Shown here in pieces: positions 1 to 8,484 of a stretch of DNA of 64,000 nt. Position numbers and translations under genes: made by a program. The notes beneath the pieces are model-generated. The model saw only the letters and a list, made by a program, of their open reading frames with translations. It was not told the origin of the DNA and searched no databases. Where the stretch lies: NCBI GenBank assembly GCA_963930185.1, contig CAWVLT010000016.1, positions 62,001-126,000 on the forward strand. The letters run 5' to 3'. The stretch is from JAGZEG01 sp963930185 (GTDB lineage Bacteria; Actinomycetota; Coriobacteriia; Coriobacteriales; UMGS124). Position 1 is the stretch's first letter, and every line of letters begins with the position of its first letter.

Positions 1-903
1 CACCCTCTGTATCGTGAAGCTCCCCGGAATGATTCGCAGTGCCAGGACAAGGAATACGACGGCAGCAAGCAGTCCAATGTTCGCGACGACAGGCTGGACG
101 GCAGGAGCAAGGCTCGCATTGATCGCGCCGAAGCCAACGGTAGGTCCAACAAGAACAAGGAGCGAGGCGCACAGCATGGGAATACCGACACGGCGTAGGG
201 TCGCACCTAGAGCCAAATCGTCAGCGATTCGTTTGTCATCGGAGATGCCACTCGCTGTCAAGGGGGCCGTCCCATCTTGCCCAGACGCAACCTCACCAAG
301 AGGTGCTCCACGTCGCCGACGATCCCATGCCAAATAACCGAGGCAGCACAGCGACAAGACGAGCGAGGCCACCGGGGCGAACACGCTGCTCAGAGGCAAC
401 CCAGTCAGGCAAAAGAGCAGCGAAACGCATGACGCCAAAGCCGAACCCATAAGCAGGACAAAAACCGAACCCCCATCGCCAAGAGAAACCATGGAGACTA
501 GCCATGCAAAGGCCAGGCAAGCAAAGCCAATTCCCCCGATCGTATTGCCGAGAGCTCCTATCTGCGTCAGGGATGGCTCTGCCCAGAATAGACCCTGTAG
601 GACATACCCAATAGACAAGAATGCGCCACCTGCCATGGCGTAACGCCAGCGCAGCCCGCCGCACGTCGTCTTGGCTAAAACCGCCAAGACAAAATAAGCG
701 GCAAGGTAGCCCGTCTGAAACGAGGCTCCGAGCAATCCGGTAAACATGTCCGCCGAAAGCGTCGGGGTGATAGGGCTCGTCGGGGCAATCCCAGCCGCAA
801 AAAGAAAACCGGCATACCCGACGGCAGCAACCGCAGTCAAGGCACGCGTCCGCAGACATCCCTTGTCCGAAGGCTCTTTGGCATTTTCAACCGGCACGCT
901 CAT
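1..903 (-). CDS. Membrane LuxR-type regulator, N-terminal part (cut by window edge)
   Basis: An open frame of 301 codons runs from an ATG at 903 to the window start without a stop, so only the N-terminal part is present. A TAG lies four codons upstream of this ATG, which fixes it as the first possible start. The product is strongly hydrophobic, with about eight to ten predicted membrane segments (for example around residues 20-40, 52-75, 110-135 and 265-295) broken by a charged loop near 195-235. This matches the membrane half of the large LuxR-type regulators at 4823, 42379 and 50310; the C-terminal HTH would lie outside the window, so the class is inferred. It follows the flavoprotein gene at 1129 on the same strand after about 225 bp and probably controls it. 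Confidence 0.65.
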   Translation of the reverse strand, partial: MSVPVENAKEPSDKGCLRTRALTAVAAVGYAGFLFAAGIAPTSPITPTLSADMFTGLLGASFQTGYLAAYFVLAVLAKTTCGGLRWRYAMAGGAFLSIGYVLQGLFWAEPSLTQIGALGNTIGGIGFACLAFAWLVSMVSLGDGGSVFVLLMGSALASCVSLLFCLTGLPLSSVFAPVASLVLSLCCLGYLAWDRRRRGAPLGEVASGQDGTAPLTASGISDDKRIADDLALGATLRRVGIPMLCASLLVLVGPTVGFGAINASLAPAVQPVVANIGLLAAVVFLVLALRIIPGSFTIQRV

Positions 904-1128
904 CTGGACATTGACCTACCTTAATGAGTCGAAGACCCCCGCGCGCAGGTGTCCGGCCCGTACTGCGTGCGGCGCATATAGTCCAAGCATACAATACCTC
1001 GCCATCCGACAAGAGACCCCGTGGCAAAAAAGGAACGCGGAACCCGGAGATGGGCCCCGCGTAAAACGATGACACAAAGACCTGCGATAGCCCCGACGTC
1101 AGAGGTGGCGCACAGGGGTCTTTCTTAC

Positions 1129-2685
1129 TTACAGCGTGCTCAGCGCGTGGTTGGCCGCGATACGCGCGGAGTTCACGTTGTGGCCACCGATCGAGGACGG
1201 CACCTCGATGGTGTACGTCCCGTAGTACATCATGCAGCCGTCAGTGCCGACCGCATACAGGCCGGGTATAGGCTCACGGTCGATAGTAAGCGCCTGGTAG
1301 TTGCGGTTGACCAGAACGCCGCCCATAGACGTGCCGTAGCAGTCCATCTGCTTGATGGCATAGAACGGGCCTTCGTCGATGGTCTGCAGGTACTCGGCCT
1401 CCTTGCTGAAGTCCTCGTCAACCCCACTTGCGCAGTAGCCGTTATAGCGCTCGACAGTCTGGGCGAACGCCTCCTCGTCGATACCCGCCGCCGCAGCCAG
1501 CTCGGGCAGCGTCTCAGCACGGAAGACGCCCTCCGCCCCCTCCTCGAGCAGGCTCTCGAGCTCACCCTTGAAGTCGAAGTCCTCACCGGTGAAAACCTCA
1601 TGCGCCGCGTCGATGATGGGCTGGTCGGCAATGATGAACGACTCAAACTGGGTGCGCACCGCATTGGCGGCGTTTGCCTGGACCACGGCGCCGCAGTTCT
1701 CGTTGGTGTAGCGCACACCGTCACGGTTCACCCACAGGGCAGTGTTGAGCATACCCACGCGCAACGACAGGAAGAAGGTGAATCCCGGGGTCATGGCGTT
1801 AGTGAGGTAGCAGCACTCATAGCTGCGGTCGTACGCACCGGCGGCCACGGCCATGTCAAGCCCGTCACCAACGTTGGTTGTGCTACCGTTGAGCAGCGCA
1901 CTGCCGAGGACGATGCCATGCTCCTTCATTTTCTCGGGACTGCCGGCAAAACCGCCGGTGGCAAGGATGACCGCCTTGGCGTTGATCTGGACGACAGAGC
2001 CATCGGCCCCCTCGGCATAGATTCCTACGACCGTACCCGCCTCGTCCTGGATGAGCTCGCGCCCACGCGTCTCGAGCAGCGTTTGGACGCCGCACTCGTC
2101 AGCCTTGGCCTTCATCGGCTCGATATAGCACTCCACTGCCGTTCCGTCGTACCAGTGGAACGTCTCGACACGACCGACGCCGTAGTTGTCAACGACGCCG
2201 GAGAACTTGACACCATTGTCGCGGAGCCAGTCGAGGTTGGCACCTGAGTAATCGTACAGGTCACGCCAGAAGCTCGGGTCGATCTTGTACGCAAAGAAGT
2301 CAAGCTCCTCGTTGATGATCTCGGCGAACGAGATCTCGATGCCCTGCTCCTGCTGCAGACTGCTGTTCACGCCAAACATGCCCTCGGTGCCCGTGCCGTT
2401 TCCGCCGAGAGCCGTACCAGACTCCAGCAGGATGACACCCGCGCCACCCTCGGCTGCCTGGACGGCTGCGCTTAGGCCAGAGATGCCTGCGCCGACGACC
2501 ACGATGTCCGTGTCCATCGTAGAGGAAACGCGCTCGGCATATGGAGCCGCCGCCTCATCGGCAGACTGGGACTCCTCGGCAAGAGCCTTATAGCTCATGG
2601 CGGAGGCGACCACGCCGGCGCCGACTGCACCGGCCACGAAGTTGCGCCTTGACATTCCCGAAACCGCGCTCATGATGCCTACCAT
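1129..2685 (-). CDS. Tat-exported FAD-dependent fumarate-reductase-like oxidoreductase
   Basis: 518 residues. An N-terminal twin-arginine signal (SRRNFVAG, residues 12-19) precedes a hydrophobic stretch and an A-x-A-like end. An FAD Rossmann motif (VVVGAGISGL) lies near residues 62-72 and the second flavin motif ATGGFAG near 240. The family is fumarate reductase/succinate dehydrogenase flavoprotein, which reduces C=C or similar bonds in organic acceptors outside the membrane. The C-terminal segment (YGTYTIEVPSSIGGHN) lacks the arginine-containing GNRLGG motif of true fumarate reductases, so the substrate is probably not fumarate. It resembles the product at 46572, with a shared EGMFG motif. 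An alternative start is the ATG at 2673. The regulator at 1-903 lies downstream on the same strand. Confidence 0.85.
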   Translation of the reverse strand: MVGIMSAVSGMSRRNFVAGAVGAGVVASAMSYKALAEESQSADEAAAPYAERVSSTMDTDIVVVGAGISGLSAAVQAAEGGAGVILLESGTALGGNGTGTEGMFGVNSSLQQEQGIEISFAEIINEELDFFAYKIDPSFWRDLYDYSGANLDWLRDNGVKFSGVVDNYGVGRVETFHWYDGTAVECYIEPMKAKADECGVQTLLETRGRELIQDEAGTVVGIYAEGADGSVVQINAKAVILATGGFAGSPEKMKEHGIVLGSALLNGSTTNVGDGLDMAVAAGAYDRSYECCYLTNAMTPGFTFFLSLRVGMLNTALWVNRDGVRYTNENCGAVVQANAANAVRTQFESFIIADQPIIDAAHEVFTGEDFDFKGELESLLEEGAEGVFRAETLPELAAAAGIDEEAFAQTVERYNGYCASGVDEDFSKEAEYLQTIDEGPFYAIKQMDCYGTSMGGVLVNRNYQALTIDREPIPGLYAVGTDGCMMYYGTYTIEVPSSIGGHNVNSARIAANHALSTL

Positions 2686-2801
2686 CTACGATACACCCCT
2701 TCTCGATCAAAGAAACCAAACCAGCGGACGTCATCAAGATTACTTCCGCTCCGCATACAACCGCTTCACCCAATGTGGGTATTTGCAGGGCGACGTTGCG
2801 G

Positions 2802-2975
2802 TTTACTTATCACACAGGAACATTTTCGCTCGCCGCCAAGGCGGGCCGCGTCAATGCAATCAAGGCAGCGAGCAGTCTGCCTGCGCAAATGCATAAGACG
2901 AGAAGAAACGGAGAAGACGAGTCCACTCGATTTTACTTGCATTTTAGTTATCACTTAGTTATCATCTAGTTATCA
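2802..2975. repeat. Direct repeat copy A flanking the AlbA_2 gene
   Basis: This stretch aligns without gaps to 4554-4727. My hand count over 168 bp gives about 29 mismatches (roughly 83% identity). Both copies begin with TTACTTATCACACAGGAACA and end with three iterated 10-mers of the form TTAGTTATCA. Translating both copies in one frame gives similar peptides ending at the same TAG, but most differences change the amino acid, so coding is not well supported. Copy A ends just upstream of the gene at 3011 and covers its promoter region. Confidence 0.85.
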
Positions 2976-2984
2976 AGATTAATA
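2944..2984 (+). promoter_or_regulatory. Three 11-bp-spaced TTAGTTATCA iterons and candidate -10
   Basis: TTAGTTATCA at 2944-2953 and 2955-2964 and CTAGTTATCA at 2966-2975 are spaced exactly 11 bp, about one helical turn. A TAATAT hexamer follows at about 2979-2984, 30 bp before the ATG at 3011. The layout suits an operator over the promoter of the AlbA_2 gene. The same array recurs in copy B (4696-4727). The binding protein is unknown; autoregulation by the gene product is inference. Confidence 0.5.
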
Positions 2985-3010
2985 TACTGCTGAGCGGAGG
3001 CGAGCAACCA

Positions 3011-4477
3011 ATGGGCGATGCGGACGAGATGGAGCTCATCTACTCACTCATCGGGTATCCGTCAGAAACCGAGTGGATCGAGCTAAAAGACAGCAACAGC
3101 GACCCAGAGCGCATCGGCAGAGACATCTCTGCGCTCGCCAATTCGGCAGCCTACCATCACCGGGATTTTGCCTACAAGATCTGGGGAGTAGAAGACGAGA
3201 CCAGACGCCTCGTTGGAACTTCGTTCAACCCGCTCACCAAGAAGGCCAAAGGAAACCAAGACCTCCTTATCTGGCTCAAGCGCTTTCTTTCCCCAAATTC
3301 GAACTACGAGTTCAAGACAATCCAATGCGATGGCCTTTCTTTCGTGGCCCTGATCGTGGCGGCAGCTGCAAGGCAGCCCGTCTACTTTGACAATGTCGCC
3401 TACATTCGCGAAGGAAGCAGCACAACGCGACTCACCGCTGGCTCCGCCAAAGAGGCAGAGCTTTGGCATCGGCTGCAGACAGAGGATTTCGAGATGCAAG
3501 CCGCCGAAAAAGACGTGGCGTCTCAAGATATCCCGGACCTGCTCGACATCGACGCCTACTATCAATTAGTGCGTACACGCAGACCAGGCAGTCAGGATGA
3601 CGCACTAGAAGAAATGTGTGCTCAAGGGATTCTTTCTTATCAGGACAACGGGCGTTACACGGTGACGAACCTTGGTGCGTTGCTTGTAGGCCGTGCCCTC
3701 TCGCCGTTTCCGGGCCTACGCAAGAGAACACTGCGCATAACACGCTTCGACGGAGATGCGAACCTCGAGATACTCGATGACGTGTTCTTCGACAAGGGCT
3801 ACGCGCTCGCCCTTCCGGAAGCCGAGCGATACATCATGTCAACCACCCCGGCGCGTGAGGTTGTCGATGGGGCGTTCCGACGCATCGAGACGGAATATCC
3901 CCAGCGAGCCGTTCGCGAGCTTCTCTCAAACACGCTAATCCACCAGGATCTAACTGACACAACGGCCGGCCCTGTAGTGAGCATCTACACAAACCGCCTG
4001 GAATTCTCCAATCCGGGAGTGACACTGGTGCCGACCGATCGTCTGCTAAATGCACGGCCCAGAACAAGAAACACAGGCCTTGTACGTCATCTGCGCCAGA
4101 TGGATCTGTGCGAAGAGAGCGGAACAGGGTGGGACTTGGCAGTAGCCGCATGCGAGGACAGGCACTTGCCTGCGCCCAAAATGCGCAGCGAGGACGGAAT
4201 GGGCACGACAGTCACTCTGTTTAGGGGACGCGCTTACGACCACATGACAAAGGCCGAGCGCAAAGATGCCACCTACTGGCATGCATGCCTACTTTATGCC
4301 CGGAGCGATTCGATGAGTAACCAGTCCCTGCGAGAACGGTTTGGACTAGATAGCTCAAAAAAGAACGTAGTGGCAATCTCGCGCTTGATTCGTGACTGCT
4401 GCGAATCGGGGCTGATCAAGGAAGAGGATGCGGACGTCGGGGCGAAATTCCGCCGATATATTCCCTCGTGGGCATAA
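3011..4477 (+). CDS. AlbA_2 (Schlafen-type) domain ATPase, putative transcriptional regulator
   Basis: 488 residues. The N-terminal AlbA_2 domain starts with the ETEWIELKDS motif (about residues 17-26) and a NSAAYH segment near 44, as in the divergent AAA/Schlafen AlbA_2 family. A GHKL-type ATPase-like domain follows (ERYI near 276; AVRELLSNTLIHQDL near 300-315; EFSNPG near 332; SGTGWDLA near 371), then a C-terminal winged-helix-like region (NQSLRERFGLDSSKKNV). Family members are annotated as ATP-binding transcriptional regulators and some are linked to phage defence. GAGCGGAGG lies just before the ATG. The gene stands alone between two direct repeats (2802 and 4553), with less GC-rich DNA around it than the neighbouring genes, which suggests acquisition. 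Its target and trigger are unknown. Confidence 0.8.
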   Translation: MGDADEMELIYSLIGYPSETEWIELKDSNSDPERIGRDISALANSAAYHHRDFAYKIWGVEDETRRLVGTSFNPLTKKAKGNQDLLIWLKRFLSPNSNYEFKTIQCDGLSFVALIVAAAARQPVYFDNVAYIREGSSTTRLTAGSAKEAELWHRLQTEDFEMQAAEKDVASQDIPDLLDIDAYYQLVRTRRPGSQDDALEEMCAQGILSYQDNGRYTVTNLGALLVGRALSPFPGLRKRTLRITRFDGDANLEILDDVFFDKGYALALPEAERYIMSTTPAREVVDGAFRRIETEYPQRAVRELLSNTLIHQDLTDTTAGPVVSIYTNRLEFSNPGVTLVPTDRLLNARPRTRNTGLVRHLRQMDLCEESGTGWDLAVAACEDRHLPAPKMRSEDGMGTTVTLFRGRAYDHMTKAERKDATYWHACLLYARSDSMSNQSLRERFGLDSSKKNVVAISRLIRDCCESGLIKEEDADVGAKFRRYIPSWA

Positions 4478-4552
4478 GGCACTCCTTGCGTGTCCCACGT
4501 ACCAGTCTATTCCCACCACAAAAGCGCATCCAGCAAACCCATGCCTGGATGC

Positions 4553-4727
4553 GCTTACTTATCACACAGGAACATTTCTGCTCGCCATCAGGGCAGCGCG
4601 CGGCAATGCAATCAGAGCAGCGAGCAGTCTACCTGCACAAATGCATGGGGCGAGAGCAGTCGCAGAAGATGAGTCCGCTCGATTTTACTTGCCTTTTAGT
4701 TATCATCTACTTATCATTTAGGTATCA
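4553..4727. repeat. Direct repeat copy B flanking the AlbA_2 gene
   Basis: Second copy of the 2802 repeat in the same orientation, 75 bp after the AlbA_2 stop codon. It carries the 11-bp-spaced iterons TTAGTTATCA (4696), CTACTTATCA (4707) and TTAGGTATCA (4718). The next gene downstream points towards it (LuxR regulator ending at 4823), so this copy is not an obvious promoter. It may be a recombination or insertion scar, or a second binding site. Confidence 0.85.
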
Positions 4728-4822
4728 TGTTAGTGTCAGCAACATCCATGTTGCTAATTCGCATGGCTCCTGATCCATCGGTCCCCATGGTCCACCAAGC
4801 ACCCATCCCAGTCAGCTGCGTC

Positions 4823-6382
4823 TCACTTTCGCGCCTCCACCAGGTCGATGAGCTCCTGCTTGCTCGAAACGTCAAGCTTGGCATACACGTGCTTGACATG
4901 ACCCTTCACCGTGCTCGCCGATATGCCCAGACTGTCGCTGATAAACGGAACGCTACGGCCACGGGCGAGCAGCGCAAGGACCTCGGCCTCCCGCCCGGTG
5001 AGCCCACCCTGTTCGGCAAGCAGCGCACAGCGAACCTCGACCCCCGCGACACCCGCTGTGCCAGCACCCGCGACGTGATCAACGACCCTTTCTTCCACAG
5101 CAAAGGCTTTGCGGCGATGTCGAATGAGCAGAGACGCCACGAGAATCGTATAGATAAGAATGATAACGAGCGCCGTCATGGAAAGCGTGCCCCTGTCCAC
5201 TTGCTGCGCGAGCAGCCAGGCAAGCGGAGCCGCCAGAATCAGGGCGATATTGAGAACAAGCCATCCCCATGTGAAAGTCTGGAACGGATCGACCGCGGTG
5301 CGCCGGCTTGCGTTGTCCGTCTCGCCCGCACCAACCAGGGCGACAACATGCAGATCATCACGCATGTCGCCCAGGTCAAAAAGAATGATCCAAAGCAAGT
5401 AGTAGAAAAGGGGCCAGCAAGATCCCGCGATCGACGAAGCCCCCACCCGTAAGGCATCATCAGAAAATGGGATGAGAGACAATCCCGCCGCAACCAGCAC
5501 GAATAGGAACAGCACCGCACCGTTCGAGTCGATGAGCTTCCTTCCCCCTCTGCGGATATACACAAGCAGGGCCACGAGTGCGGTCATCGTCACGAAAAAG
5601 CGCACGACCGGGCCGAGAATGCCGCCTTCGACTTCGAAATTCTGCAAGATGCGAAAAAGCAAGGCATAGCACACCATGAGCAACACATGCTCCCAGCTCA
5701 CCGCCTGAATTGGCGGCAGAAAAACCGAACGTGAGCACGCGGCGCTCATCTTTGACGTCTCAACCTCAGTTATCCCATCAGCCGTTGGCGCAGTAGGGCA
5801 GAAGGCCATCGATGATCCATTGCCCCAAAGCTTGGCGCCGCCCAAGAGGGGAACCACTGCGCCAACCAAGATGACAAGGTATATGCCCTGTGACAGCAGG
5901 CCGTCCAACTCGCCACCAAGCAGACGATACAGAACATGAAAGACCGTTGCCCCCATCGCGCCGAAGATGATGTTCAAGGTGCGCTGAGAACGCGGCAAGC
6001 GCGAGAGCAGTTCCGCCCACGCCATGAGCACAAGCGCGCTGCCCAAGCCAACGAACACCTGCGAAGCCAGAAAGGTTGGATAGCTCTCAGCCCAGCCAAA
6101 GGTTAGCATGGTACCGACGATCAGCAAAATCCCACCGCCCGCGAGCACCAACGGGCGCCTCAGTAGGCTCCCACGCACACATGCCATCAGAAAGGCGGCG
6201 GCATACACAAAAAGAGAGACACCTCTCGCAAGCCAGCGCGCTATGACCGGATACCCCTCGATCATTGCAGCGTCGAGAGACAGGTCCGAATACGAACCAA
6301 GAAGGCCGAGCATGGCCAGAGCGCAGCAGAAGAAGCATGCCCTTTTGCTAATCTTGCGAGTTGTATGTGCCATATCCGGCAT
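4823..6382 (-). CDS. Membrane-bound LuxR-family transcriptional regulator
   Basis: 519 residues from the ATG at 6382, which has the Shine-Dalgarno GGGAAGGGTGGG; an in-frame GTG at 6388 is less likely. About 12 hydrophobic segments fill residues 1-440. A LuxR HTH occupies the C-terminal 65 residues (LTGREAEVLALLARGRS, then ASTVKGHVKHVYAKL). This architecture, an MFS-like membrane sensor fused to a LuxR HTH, is typical of Coriobacteriia, where such regulators often control adjacent reductase genes. It is divergent from the flavoprotein at 6670 across a 288-bp region and is its likely regulator. The ligand is unknown; the membrane part probably senses the reductase substrate. Confidence 0.88.
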   Translation of the reverse strand: MPDMAHTTRKISKRACFFCCALAMLGLLGSYSDLSLDAAMIEGYPVIARWLARGVSLFVYAAAFLMACVRGSLLRRPLVLAGGGILLIVGTMLTFGWAESYPTFLASQVFVGLGSALVLMAWAELLSRLPRSQRTLNIIFGAMGATVFHVLYRLLGGELDGLLSQGIYLVILVGAVVPLLGGAKLWGNGSSMAFCPTAPTADGITEVETSKMSAACSRSVFLPPIQAVSWEHVLLMVCYALLFRILQNFEVEGGILGPVVRFFVTMTALVALLVYIRRGGRKLIDSNGAVLFLFVLVAAGLSLIPFSDDALRVGASSIAGSCWPLFYYLLWIILFDLGDMRDDLHVVALVGAGETDNASRRTAVDPFQTFTWGWLVLNIALILAAPLAWLLAQQVDRGTLSMTALVIILIYTILVASLLIRHRRKAFAVEERVVDHVAGAGTAGVAGVEVRCALLAEQGGLTGREAEVLALLARGRSVPFISDSLGISASTVKGHVKHVYAKLDVSSKQELIDLVEARK

Positions 6383-6508
6383 GCCCACCCTTCCCTACGT
6401 CAGTCAGAGCGATTGTATCTCAAACCACGCCGATCCGAAGGTATACCAGGCATTCCGCCCGCCTCCCCCTTTTCGGACTGTGCCGCAGAACCACCCTAAC
6501 TTAGGAAA

Positions 6509-6529
6509 ACACCACCTTTTGGTCGGTGT
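6509..6529. promoter_or_regulatory. Candidate operator in the LuxR/flavoprotein divergent region
   Basis: ACACC at 6509-6513 is mirrored by GGTGT at 6525-6529 around an ACCTTTTGGTC centre, about 140 bp before the flavoprotein start at 6670 and the same distance from the LuxR start at 6382. It is only a candidate site for the adjacent LuxR regulator. Confidence 0.25.
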
Positions 6530-6669
6530 GCGAGAATCGAAGAGAGGCCATGATTCGAGATGTCGGCGCGTGAGGTACGCCCAGACAAGCAGCATCGTTG
6601 CGAACCTCAGGCGCACGAGCCTTGCACGGCGTCCTCACGTCAACAGAGACCTGAAAGGAGCGCACGATC

Positions 6670-8292
6670 ATGGAACTCACCAGGAGGAGCTTCGTCGCAG
6701 GCGCTGCGGGAGCGGCGATGGGCGCAAGTACCCTATCCGTCATGCAGGGAACGGGCCTTGCCCTTGCCGAAGAGGAGGCCGAGCCCAGCACCGGCAGTGA
6801 CTCCGACGTCCTCAGCGCCAATGTCAACGTGATCGGTGAAATGGAAGCGGCCGCCGAGACCCACGAGGGTGACATCGTGGTGGTTGGCGCAGGCCCCGGT
6901 GGCATCGCCTGTGCAGCCCGCGCAGCCGAGCTGGGCGCCAAGGTGCTGTTGCTCGAGAAGCTCGATCTCATCGGCGGCACCGGCCTGTATGCAAGCGGCA
7001 ACTGCTATATCTCGCTCAACAGCGAATATCAGACCTCCCAAGGCCTTGAGGCAGATATCCCCGCGTTCTACGCCGAGTGGCTCGAGGCGGTGCACTATCA
7101 CTGCGATCACGAGGTCCTGAGCACCTACCTGCGCAACTGCGGTCGCGTCGTGGACTGGCTGCTGGGCTATGGCTTCGAGTTCTTCATGAAGGAGGTCCAG
7201 CCCACCAACGGCCTGTCGGGCAATGAGTATCGCATCTCCCAACCCCCGCGCGACGAGAACACTCGCGCCGTCGCCTATGGCGCCATGCTCGACGTCGTAA
7301 CCAACGCCGGCGGTGAGGTGTTCTATGGCGTGACGGCGCAGGAAGCCATCGTCGACGCAGACGGACGCATGACGGGTGTGCGCGCCACCAAAGATGATGG
7401 CACGGTCGTCGACTTCACCGGCAAGGCCATAGTGCTGGCCACCGGCGGCTACGCCGGCAACCAGGACATGGTCAATGCTCTGTGCGACGTGCCCCTGCTG
7501 GGCCGCGACCCGGTCATCAACAACGGCGAAGGTGCCAAGATAGCCTGGTCGGTGGGTGCACAGAAGCCCTGGAACCTGGGCATCCTGTGCTGCGACACGC
7601 TTTACCCCATTGACGAGAACTACAAGTCCTACTCCGGAGGCATTCAGGGCATCGGCAACGTCATGGGCGACGACGGCAAGAGCCGCCTGCACGTCAACCA
7701 ACTGGGCAAGCGCTTCCACTCCGAGGATGCCTACTGCTGGGTTCCTACCTATGCCGGCGCAAACGCGGTGGCCTACAACGAGCCTTGGCTGTACGTCATC
7801 GTTGACCAGGCGATGCTCGATGCCTTCATGGACGCCGAGAACAGCACGCTCGACCAGAGCATCCTGGATGACCTCATCGCCAATGGCGTGGTGTATCAGG
7901 GCAACTCCGCAACCGAACTCGCACAGGCAGTGGGTTGGGATCCGGACGCGTTCCAAACGACGTTCGACGAGTACAACGCCGCCTGCGAGGCTGGCGTCGA
8001 CGAGGTCTTCTTCAAGGATGCCAAGTTCCTCGTGGCCTACGGAGAGGCGCCCTACTACGCCGTACGCTTTGCCCCAACGCCTTTTGGGTCGTGCGGTGAC
8101 CTTTCCGTCACGCCCAAGATGGAGGTGCGCGGCACCGAGCCCGGCAGCACCGTTGCCGGCCTGTATGCCGTGGGCAGCGAGTCGGTGGGCGTCATGCACA
8201 ACGACTACTACTGGGCGCTGGGTCAGACGGTGGGCTGGGCCCACACCTCTGGCGTCCTGGCAGCCGAGGAGATCTGCAACAACGTGCTGTAA
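6670..8292 (+). CDS. Tat-exported FAD-dependent oxidoreductase
   Basis: 540 residues; AAAGGAG lies 12 bp before the ATG. A twin-arginine signal (TRRSFVAG, residues 4-11) is followed by an acidic linker. The FAD motif VVVGAGPGGIACAA lies near residues 68-81 and ATGGYAG near 258. It belongs to the fumarate-reductase flavoprotein family, but the C-terminal region (GVMHNDYYWALGQTVGW) has no GNRLGG arginine, so another acceptor is likely. It is exported folded with FAD bound and probably takes electrons from a membrane quinol or cytochrome partner that is not encoded nearby. It is divergent from the LuxR regulator at 4823. A terminator-like hairpin lies at 8408-8455. Confidence 0.87.
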   Translation: MELTRRSFVAGAAGAAMGASTLSVMQGTGLALAEEEAEPSTGSDSDVLSANVNVIGEMEAAAETHEGDIVVVGAGPGGIACAARAAELGAKVLLLEKLDLIGGTGLYASGNCYISLNSEYQTSQGLEADIPAFYAEWLEAVHYHCDHEVLSTYLRNCGRVVDWLLGYGFEFFMKEVQPTNGLSGNEYRISQPPRDENTRAVAYGAMLDVVTNAGGEVFYGVTAQEAIVDADGRMTGVRATKDDGTVVDFTGKAIVLATGGYAGNQDMVNALCDVPLLGRDPVINNGEGAKIAWSVGAQKPWNLGILCCDTLYPIDENYKSYSGGIQGIGNVMGDDGKSRLHVNQLGKRFHSEDAYCWVPTYAGANAVAYNEPWLYVIVDQAMLDAFMDAENSTLDQSILDDLIANGVVYQGNSATELAQAVGWDPDAFQTTFDEYNAACEAGVDEVFFKDAKFLVAYGEAPYYAVRFAPTPFGSCGDLSVTPKMEVRGTEPGSTVAGLYAVGSESVGVMHNDYYWALGQTVGWAHTSGVLAAEEICNNVL

Positions 8293-8407
8293 CGCCGCGC
8301 CATCTCGAGCAGGGCGGAAAACACTACCAGAGTTCGAGTAACAGCAGGTAAGCGGCGGCGGATTTGACGACGGCCACAATCCGACGGACCAGACAGCTCT
8401 AGGACAG

Positions 8408-8455
8408 CAAGAGAGCCGCAGCTCCGCATACCAAGCGGTTGCTGCGGCCCTCTTG
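8408..8455. terminator. Hairpin between convergent flavoprotein genes
   Basis: A 15-bp stem (8408-8422 with 8441-8455, one mismatch) closes an 18-nt loop between the stops at 8292 and 8485. TTAGGCTTAATC follows on the plus strand. There is no strong T-run, but the position between convergent genes suits a shared terminator. Confidence 0.6.
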
Positions 8456-8484
8456 TTAGGCTTAATCAGATCTGAGATTGCCGA

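Noticed and set aside
2775..2969. Small peptide gene within repeat A (and its twin in repeat B)
   Set aside because: Similar peptides result from overall DNA similarity. Most differences are non-synonymous and no ribosome binding site was found.
6733..8379. 548-codon open frame antisense to the flavoprotein at 6670
   Set aside because: It mirrors codon bias of the real gene on the other strand. It is rich in His, Val and Gly, lacks a Shine-Dalgarno and shows no domain. Similar long antisense frames at 22992-24455, 31178-32962, 33743-35479 and 55598-57328 were rejected for the same reason.
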